This document shows, piece by piece, positions 13,853-19,455 of a stretch of 19,455 bases of DNA. A model generated the notes under the pieces. The model saw nothing but the letters and a program-made list of their open reading frames with translations. It was not told the DNA's origin and ran no database searches. Source of the DNA: an uncultured Flavobacterium sp. (GTDB lineage Bacteria; Bacteroidota; Bacteroidia; Flavobacteriales; Flavobacteriaceae). Position numbers and translations under genes: made by a program. Within the stretch, counting starts at the first letter, position 1. Every line of letters starts with the position of its first letter. The stretch covers positions 1 through 19,455 of the forward strand of contig CAMLFV010000018.1 in NCBI GenBank assembly GCA_946479395.1, read 5' to 3'.

Positions 13853-15208
13853 TCAATTATTTTTTTCTAATTCTGTTTTAATTTCATCTACCATTTCGCC
13901 TACATCGCCTGCGCCGATAATTAAAAGAACTTCGGGTGTATTTTCTGTTAAAAAAGATACTAATTCTTCTTTAGGCAACAAAATTTTAGAAGCCGATTTT
14001 ATCTTATTTATTAACATTGTAGAATTGATGTTTTCTATCGGTAACTCGCGTGCTGGGTAGATTTCAAGCAAAACCACGTTGTTGAATGTTGATAAACTTT
14101 CGGCAAATCCATCCATAAAATCTCTTGTTCTAGAGAATAAATGGGGTTGAAACACGGCGGTAATCTTCTTGTTCGGATACATTTCGTGCACTGCCTGGCT
14201 TACCGCTTTTATTTCGGTTGGATGATGTGCGTAATCGTCAATCATCACTAATTTTTCAGTATTGATTTTAAAAGAAAAACGACGACGGATTCCTTTAAAA
14301 CTGTCTAACCCCGATTTTATTTCTTCGTTGCTTAAACCATAGGTTTTTGCCATTGCGAATGCCAGTGAAGCGTTTAATACATTGTGTTCGCCAGGCATTA
14401 ACAATTTTATATCGGTAATTTTTTCGCCTTTAAAATCTAAATCAAAAACACGTTTGCCATTTTCGAACCGTAAATTATAAGCATTGATAACGGCCGTTCC
14501 GTTTACCGAAACTTCTGTACCGTTGATGTTTTCAATTCCTTGCGCAATAAACAGTTTGTCTTTATCGCTGATTTTCGATGCAAATTCTGCAAACGATGAT
14601 TTAATGGCATCGTTGGTTCCATAAATATCCAAATGATCGGCATCGTCTGAAATTACACAGGCAATATTTGGATGCAGGTGTAAAAAAGATCGATCAAACT
14701 CATCGGCTTCTACAACCGTAGCGTCCGTTCCGTTACCAATTAAATTGGTATCGTATCCTTCAACAACTCCGCCTAAAAATGCAGTAACCGGAGCGTTTGC
14801 AGAAACCAGAATATGAGCCAACATGCTCGATGTGGTTGTTTTTCCGTGTGTGCCTGCAACTGCTAACGAAAAACTGTTTTGAGTAATAATGCCTAAAACT
14901 TCGGCACGCTTTTTTACTGCAAAACCATTATTCTGAAAATAATTAAGTTCTGCATGATGTTTTGGAACAGCCGGTGTGTAAACCACCAGTGTATCTTCGG
15001 TATTTTGATAATCTGCTGTAATATTTTCTAAATCGTCGGTGTAATGAATGGCAATACCTTCGGCTTCTAACTCGTGTGTTAACTGCGTAGGCGTTTTGTC
15101 GTAACCGGCAACGTTTTTGCCAATACGCTTAAAGTATCGGGCAATGGCACTCATGCCAATACCGCCGATTCCTATAAAGAATACATTATGTATGTCTTTT
15201 AAATTCAT
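13853..15208 (-). CDS. murC: UDP-N-acetylmuramate--L-alanine ligase
   Basis: Cytoplasmic ligase (451 aa) that adds L-alanine to UDP-MurNAc with ATP, the first amino-acid step of the peptidoglycan stem peptide. Mur-ligase layout: N-terminal Rossmann domain with GIGGIGMSAIARYF (13-26), central ATPase with P-loop GTHGKTTTS (119-127), EADEFDRSFL (167-176) and DADHLDIY (189-196), and a C-terminal domain with DDYAHHP (324-330) and FQPHLFSRT (353-361). The HHP and HLFSRT motifs distinguish MurC from the other Mur ligases. The ATG overlaps the murG stop by one base, implying translational coupling. Confidence 0.98.
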   Translation of the reverse strand: MNLKDIHNVFFIGIGGIGMSAIARYFKRIGKNVAGYDKTPTQLTHELEAEGIAIHYTDDLENITADYQNTEDTLVVYTPAVPKHHAELNYFQNNGFAVKKRAEVLGIITQNSFSLAVAGTHGKTTTSSMLAHILVSANAPVTAFLGGVVEGYDTNLIGNGTDATVVEADEFDRSFLHLHPNIACVISDDADHLDIYGTNDAIKSSFAEFASKISDKDKLFIAQGIENINGTEVSVNGTAVINAYNLRFENGKRVFDLDFKGEKITDIKLLMPGEHNVLNASLAFAMAKTYGLSNEEIKSGLDSFKGIRRRFSFKINTEKLVMIDDYAHHPTEIKAVSQAVHEMYPNKKITAVFQPHLFSRTRDFMDGFAESLSTFNNVVLLEIYPARELPIENINSTMLINKIKSASKILLPKEELVSFLTENTPEVLLIIGAGDVGEMVDEIKTELEKNN

Positions 15209-16302
15209 TACTTAACCAACTTAAAAATTTCGTTTACTATATCTTTTGTAGCATTTGGTAATGCTAATGTTTTAATGTTTTTTGATAATGCTTCGGCAAC
15301 CTGATCGTTTGTTAGCAAGCGTAACATTTGTTCTTGAAATTGACCGTCTAAATCGGCTTCTTTCAACAAAACTGCTGCGTTTTTATCGGTGATGCTTTTG
15401 GCATTTTTTGTCTGATGATCTTCGGCAACGTTTGGTGACGGAATAAAAATAACCGGTTTGCCTACAATTGCTAGTTCTGAAACTGATGATGCGCCGGCAC
15501 GTGAAACAATAACATCGGCTGCTGCGAACAACAAATCCATTCGTTCTATAAAATCGTACACAAAAACGTCTTCGTTGTTGTGGTATTTTTTATAATCGTT
15601 GATATAAAATTTACCGCACTGCCAAATTACCTGAACGTTTTGCTCTTTAAAAAATGGCAGTTCTTTTTCTACCAATTGATTTATTCTGCGAGCACCCAAA
15701 CTTCCACCTAAAATAACAACTGTTTTTTTGTTGGGATTTAACCCGTAAAATTCTTGTGCTTCGCTGCGTTTGGTATCAATTGTTAATAGATCCTGACGAA
15801 CAGGATTTCCCGTTTTAATTATTTTGTTCGATTTAAAATAAGTCGATAATCCGTCATAAGCCACACAAATAGCATTTGCTTTTGCTGCCAGCATTTTATT
15901 GGTGATTCCCGGATATGAATTTTGTTCCTGAATAACCGTTGGAATGCTCATTTGCTGCGCCACTTTTACAACTGCACCGCTTGCAAATCCGCCAGTTCCA
16001 ATAACAACATCGGGCTTAAATTCTTTTATGATTTTGCGCGATTTTATTAAACTCGATAAAAACTTAACCGGAAAAAGTGCGTTATCAACCGTAATTTTTC
16101 TTTGAATACCTGCAATCCATAATCCTTTGATTTCGTAACCCGCAGAAGGAACTTTCTGCATTTCCATTTTATCTTGTGCGCCTACAAATAAAATTTCGGC
16201 AGCAGGAATCTGTGCCTTAATTTCGTTTGCAATAGCAATTGCCGGATAAATGTGTCCGCCTGTACCGCCGCCGCTAATAATGAATCTTGGATTTGGTTTC
16301 AT
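15208..16302 (-). CDS. murG: UDP-GlcNAc:lipid I N-acetylglucosaminyltransferase MurG
   Basis: GT28-family glycosyltransferase (364 aa) on the inner face of the cytoplasmic membrane. It transfers GlcNAc from UDP-GlcNAc to lipid I, forming lipid II. The N-domain has the glycine-rich loop [10 protein letters not shown] (12-21), IGTGGFASG (101-109) and EQNSYPG (126-132). The C-domain has GNPVR (165-169), [10 protein letters not shown] (199-208) and the UDP-sugar site [10 protein letters not shown] (267-276) with EDHQTKNA (294-301). Length and motifs are standard. The gene is 3 nt downstream of ftsW. Confidence 0.98.
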   Translation of the reverse strand: MKPNPRFIISGGGTGGHIYPAIAIANEIKAQIPAAEILFVGAQDKMEMQKVPSAGYEIKGLWIAGIQRKITVDNALFPVKFLSSLIKSRKIIKEFKPDVVIGTGGFASGAVVKVAQQMSIPTVIQEQNSYPGITNKMLAAKANAICVAYDGLSTYFKSNKIIKTGNPVRQDLLTIDTKRSEAQEFYGLNPNKKTVVILGGSLGARRINQLVEKELPFFKEQNVQVIWQCGKFYINDYKKYHNNEDVFVYDFIERMDLLFAAADVIVSRAGASSVSELAIVGKPVIFIPSPNVAEDHQTKNAKSITDKNAAVLLKEADLDGQFQEQMLRLLTNDQVAEALSKNIKTLALPNATKDIVNEIFKLVK

Positions 16303-16305
16303 ACT

Positions 16306-17577
16306 TTATTTGTTTAAAACTGCATAAATCGGATTATCGTCTGAATCGTTTTCATTCTTTAAATCTTCTTCTGCTTGTTGCTCTTCCAGAATCCGTTTAA
16401 ACTCGTCTTGTTTTTTCTGTTGATTTGCCAATTGTTCCTTAACCTGTTCTTCTTTTCTGGAAATACTTAAAATGATTCCTAACGATACACACGTCATCCA
16501 AATTGATGTTCCACCGGAACTAACCAATGGTAATGGCTGACCTGTTGTTGGGAAAATTTCAACTGCAACTCCCATGTTGATGAATGCCTGAAAAATGATC
16601 GAAAAACCTAATCCAAAGGCGAGATATTTTCCAAACAAATTAGGTGCTTTGTTACTGACAACCAAAAATCGGAAGAGCAATAATATGTAAACGATTAAAA
16701 TAGCCATTCCGCCTAAAAAACCGAATTCTTCTACAATAATGGCGTAAATAAAATCGGATGATGATTGTGGCAAAAAGTTCTTTTGAACACTTTTTCCAGG
16801 ACCAACACCAATCATTTGACCTTGTGCAATGGCAATTTTTGCGTTTTCAATCTGATATCGGTCTTCATCTTTATCTTCAGAACCAAATCGACTAAAACGA
16901 GCTTCCCAAGTTTTGTAACGCGATGGTGCCATATCTGGAAATGCTTTAAACATACCAATGGCTAAAACAATTGCAATGGCTCCCGCCGTAATTATTTTGG
17001 TCATGTATTTCATTGGATATTTACCAACAAACAATAACAAAGCAATGGTAAATAAAATAATGGCTGCTGTTGATAAATTCGATGGTAATACTGGACCAAT
17101 AATACATAATGTTGGAACACCTAACCAGGCTAACGACCAGCCAAAGGTGTATTTTTCATCGGCAAAGCGCCATAGAAACCACGAAATATAAGCTATTAAC
17201 GCAATCCACCCCAACGATGATGGCTGAAATGAAATATTTAACAACGGAATTTTTAACCAACGACTTGCATTTGCCCCGCCAATCATCATTCCTTGTGCAG
17301 CGGTTATCAACAATAATGCCGATACGGGAACCCAAGCTACGGGAGCAATATATTTTAATCGATCGAACGGAATACGGTGTACAAAAAAGATGATCACGAT
17401 TCCCACAAAAATATGTCCGAAGTGTTTAAACAACAAACCTACAATAGAACCTGTTCCAACTACGTGCACCAAGTTGGTACTTGCGCTAAATACAGGCATA
17501 AACGAGAATAGGGCAAGTAGCACAACGTACGCCCATATAGCTTTATCGCCTTGAAATTGGGATAATAACTTTCTCAT
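16306..17577 (-). CDS. ftsW: FtsW, septal peptidoglycan polymerase (SEDS family)
   Basis: Polytopic inner-membrane glycosyltransferase (423 aa) that polymerises lipid II at the septum with its class B PBP partner. Many hydrophobic helices are visible from residue 15 to about 373. The SEDS signature NMGVAVEIFPTTGQPLPLVS (334-353) continues into SGGTS, and the likely catalytic Asp is D275 in SSSDFIYAIIVEE. The position that usually reads PSE(F/L)xK is PSSLGW here (119-124), so the common glutamate is replaced. A charged Q/E/K-rich cytoplasmic tail (about 375-423) follows the last helix. Assignment to FtsW rather than RodA rests on position between murD and murG. Confidence 0.96.
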   Translation of the reverse strand: MRKLLSQFQGDKAIWAYVVLLALFSFMPVFSASTNLVHVVGTGSIVGLLFKHFGHIFVGIVIIFFVHRIPFDRLKYIAPVAWVPVSALLLITAAQGMMIGGANASRWLKIPLLNISFQPSSLGWIALIAYISWFLWRFADEKYTFGWSLAWLGVPTLCIIGPVLPSNLSTAAIILFTIALLLFVGKYPMKYMTKIITAGAIAIVLAIGMFKAFPDMAPSRYKTWEARFSRFGSEDKDEDRYQIENAKIAIAQGQMIGVGPGKSVQKNFLPQSSSDFIYAIIVEEFGFLGGMAILIVYILLLFRFLVVSNKAPNLFGKYLAFGLGFSIIFQAFINMGVAVEIFPTTGQPLPLVSSGGTSIWMTCVSLGIILSISRKEEQVKEQLANQQKKQDEFKRILEEQQAEEDLKNENDSDDNPIYAVLNK

Positions 17578-17582
17578 TTTGT

Positions 17583-18914
17583 TTATAATTTTTGTACTTC
17601 GTTTTTAAATTGAGTTCCGCGATCTTCGTAACTTGTAAATAGATCGAAACTTGCACAAGCTGGCGAAAGTAAAACCGTATCACCTTCTTCTGATGCTTTT
17701 GATGCCAGTTTTACGGCTTCTTGCATTGATGATGCTTCAACAATTAAATCTACAATTGGCGAAAACGCATTGATGATTTTTGTATTATCGATTCCCAAAC
17801 AAATAATGGCTTTCACTTTTTCGTGAACAAACGTCATTAATTCGTCGTAATCGTTTCCTTTATCAACACCACCAACAATCCAAACGGTTGGTGTGTTCAT
17901 GCTTTCTAAAGCAAAATATGTTGCATTTACATTGGTTGCTTTAGAATCATTAATGTATTGTACTTTGTTAATTTTAGCAACTTTTTCTAAACGGTGTTCT
18001 GCATTTTGAAAATTTGATAAACTTTCGCGAATTGTTTTTTTGCGTACGCGCATCATTTGCGCAACTAATGTAGCAGCCATGGCATTTTTTACGTTATGTT
18101 TACCTTCTATTGCAATTTCGGCTACAGGAACCGTCATTTTTTCGTTGTTTATCATTGCTATAATGTTGTTATCTTCTAAATAAGCGCCTTTGTCGAATTT
18201 CTTTGTCAGTGAAAAAGGAACTAATTGTGCTTTTGTTTGGTTGTTTTTCAGCCAGTTATTAATGGCTTCGTCGTCTGCATCGTAAATCAAATAATCTTCG
18301 CTTGTTTGATTCATTGTAATACGAAATTTTGATGCAATGTAATTTTCGTATTTATAATCGTATCGATCCAAATGATCGGGACTAATGTTTGTAATAATGG
18401 CAATATGCGGGTTGTAATCGATATTTCCATCTAACTGAAAACTGCTTAATTCCAGCACAAACAATTTTTCGGGATCAATCGCAACTTGTTTTGCATAACT
18501 TTCGCCAATGTTACCTGCCAAGCCCACATTCAATCCTTCTTGCTTTAACAAATGATAGGTTAGCATTGTTGTTGTGGTTTTGCCATTGCTGCCCGTAATT
18601 GCTATTGATGTGTTTTTTGCAAACTGATACACAAATTCAATTTCGGATATTACCTTGATGCCTTTCTCGTGCAACTTTTTCACGATGGGTGCTTTATCTG
18701 GAATTCCAGGACTTTTTACAACAACACTGGCATTTAAAATTTTGCTTTCGGTATGCTGTTGCTGTTCCCATTCGATCTTTTCTTCATTTAATATCTTTTG
18801 ATATTTTTCACTGATCGATCCAAAATCAGAAACAAATACTTCGTAACCTTCTTTCTTTCCTAAAAGTGCTGTTCCAACACCACTTTCTCCTGCACCTAAA
18901 ATTACCAATCGCAT
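17583..18914 (-). CDS. murD: UDP-N-acetylmuramoyl-L-alanine--D-glutamate ligase
   Basis: Cytoplasmic Mur ligase (443 aa) that adds D-glutamate to UDP-MurNAc-L-Ala with ATP. N-terminal Rossmann motif LGAGESGVG (6-14), SPGIP (68-72), P-loop GSNGKTTTT (108-116), ELSSFQL (155-161) and NISPDHLDRY (176-185), followed later by HNVKNAMAA, EHRLEK and NDSKATN. ELSSFQLD and the SGVG loop are characteristic of MurD. It is one base downstream of mraY and 5 nt upstream of ftsW. Confidence 0.98.
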   Translation of the reverse strand: MRLVILGAGESGVGTALLGKKEGYEVFVSDFGSISEKYQKILNEEKIEWEQQQHTESKILNASVVVKSPGIPDKAPIVKKLHEKGIKVISEIEFVYQFAKNTSIAITGSNGKTTTTMLTYHLLKQEGLNVGLAGNIGESYAKQVAIDPEKLFVLELSSFQLDGNIDYNPHIAIITNISPDHLDRYDYKYENYIASKFRITMNQTSEDYLIYDADDEAINNWLKNNQTKAQLVPFSLTKKFDKGAYLEDNNIIAMINNEKMTVPVAEIAIEGKHNVKNAMAATLVAQMMRVRKKTIRESLSNFQNAEHRLEKVAKINKVQYINDSKATNVNATYFALESMNTPTVWIVGGVDKGNDYDELMTFVHEKVKAIICLGIDNTKIINAFSPIVDLIVEASSMQEAVKLASKASEEGDTVLLSPACASFDLFTSYEDRGTQFKNEVQKL

Positions 18915-18915
18915 G

Positions 18916-19455
18916 CTATCTTAATTTTAATGATACAACACAGAAAATCGCCAAAAAGATACCTACAATCCAAAAACGGGTTACAATTTTACTTTCGTGA
19001 TATCCTTTTTTCTGGTAGTGGTGATGCAAGGGCGACATTAATAAAATGCGTCTGCCTTCACCGTATTTTCGTTTGGTATATTTAAAATAAGCTACCTGCA
19101 TTACTACCGAAAGATTCTCTGCAAGGAAAATTCCGCATAAAACAGGAATCAACATTTCTTTACGAACTGCAATTGCCAAAACAGCAATCACTCCACCAAT
19201 TGTTAAACTTCCGGTATCGCCCATAAAAACCTGTGCTGGGAAAGCGTTGTACCAGAGAAAACCGACGAGCGCACCTACAAAGGCGGCTATGAAAACCGTC
19301 ATTTCCCCGGAATTGGGTATGTACATAATGTTGAGGTAGTTTGCAAAAACAAAGTTACCTGACACAAATGCGAAAATCCCCAATGCCACAACGGTTATGG
19401 CAGATGTTCCTGCGGCAAGACCATCGATCCCATCGGTTAAATTGGCTCCGTTTGA
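18916..19455 (-). CDS. mraY: Phospho-MurNAc-pentapeptide transferase MraY (C-terminal part)
   Basis: Integral membrane enzyme that transfers phospho-MurNAc-pentapeptide to undecaprenyl phosphate, making lipid I. The frame is open to the window edge, so only the last 179 residues are present and the N-terminal half lies beyond 19455. The first residues visible are [14 protein letters not shown], containing the conserved NLTDG(L/I)DG Mg2+/substrate motif. [12 protein letters not shown] follows (about 77-88 of the fragment), then the conserved cytoplasmic HHHYQKKG (about 144-151). Several hydrophobic helices separate these motifs. The GTG at 19389 that could be read as a start is an internal valine, because the conserved motif lies upstream of it in frame. 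Confidence 0.97.
   Translation of the reverse strand, partial: SNGANLTDGIDGLAAGTSAITVVALGIFAFVSGNFVFANYLNIMYIPNSGEMTVFIAAFVGALVGFLWYNAFPAQVFMGDTGSLTIGGVIAVLAIAVRKEMLIPVLCGIFLAENLSVVMQVAYFKYTKRKYGEGRRILLMSPLHHHYQKKGYHESKIVTRFWIVGIFLAIFCVVSLKLR

Noticed and set aside
19387..19389. GTG at 19389 as the start of mraY
   Set aside because: The conserved MraY motif NLTDGIDG lies upstream in the same open frame, so the gene continues past the window edge.
1..19455. CRISPR arrays, insertion sequences, phage or plasmid genes
   Set aside because: No regularly spaced repeats, transposase or integrase motifs, terminal inverted repeats or integration scars were seen anywhere in the window.

Overview
The window looks like chromosomal DNA of a Bacteroidota bacterium, most likely family Flavobacteriaceae. 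The base composition is AT-rich. Promoter-like elements follow the Bacteroidota -7 pattern TAnnTTTG. There is a SusC-like carboxypeptidase-regulatory domain on a TonB receptor, and FtsZ has a very long Q/N/V-rich C-terminal linker ending in SFLHDNVD. The genus cannot be fixed from the sequence alone.

Layout. (1) Positions 1-36 are the last codons of a + strand gene, followed by a terminator hairpin at 69-103 and then about 570 bases without a gene, carrying two -7-like elements and several AT-rich palindromes. (2) Positions 674-2448 hold a cold-shock/RNA-remodelling cluster on the + strand: a RhlE-type DEAD-box helicase, a basic protein with a C-terminal cold-shock domain, and a 63-aa CspA-type protein, closed by a strong terminator at 2469-2504. 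(3) Positions 2528-3586 (-) encode a FabH-like ketoacyl-ACP synthase III. (4) Positions 3770-3967 (+) encode a 65-aa protein of unknown function. (5) Positions 4100-8941 (+) form a compact organophosphate (probably phytate) operon: a TonB-dependent outer-membrane receptor broken by a one-base frameshift near 6590, an exported purple-acid-phosphatase-like enzyme and a beta-propeller 3-phytase lipoprotein. The start and stop codons overlap between genes. (6) Positions 9007-9596 (-) hold a tRNA-Arg(CCG) lying 7 nt downstream of a YqeY/GatB-domain gene with its own promoter. (7) Positions 9659-19455 (-) hold the distal part of the division and cell wall (dcw) cluster, transcribed in the order mraY (5' end outside the window), murD, ftsW, murG, murC, ftsQ, ftsA, ftsZ. 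Gaps are 1-20 nt, there is one 1-nt overlap, and a terminator follows ftsZ.

How the genes work together. The dcw genes build and export lipid II (MraY, MurG, MurC, MurD), polymerise it at the septum (FtsW) and assemble the divisome (FtsQ, FtsA, FtsZ). The phosphate operon would import or bind a phosphorylated substrate at the outer membrane and strip its phosphates outside the cytoplasm. Its upstream region holds TTAAC-like hexamers at 11-bp phase, reminiscent of a Pho box. The helicase/CSD/Csp genes probably act together in RNA unfolding at low temperature.

The most interesting item is the phytate operon with its phased upstream repeats and frameshifted receptor. I see no transposons, CRISPR arrays, phage genes or clearly new defence or metabolic system here.
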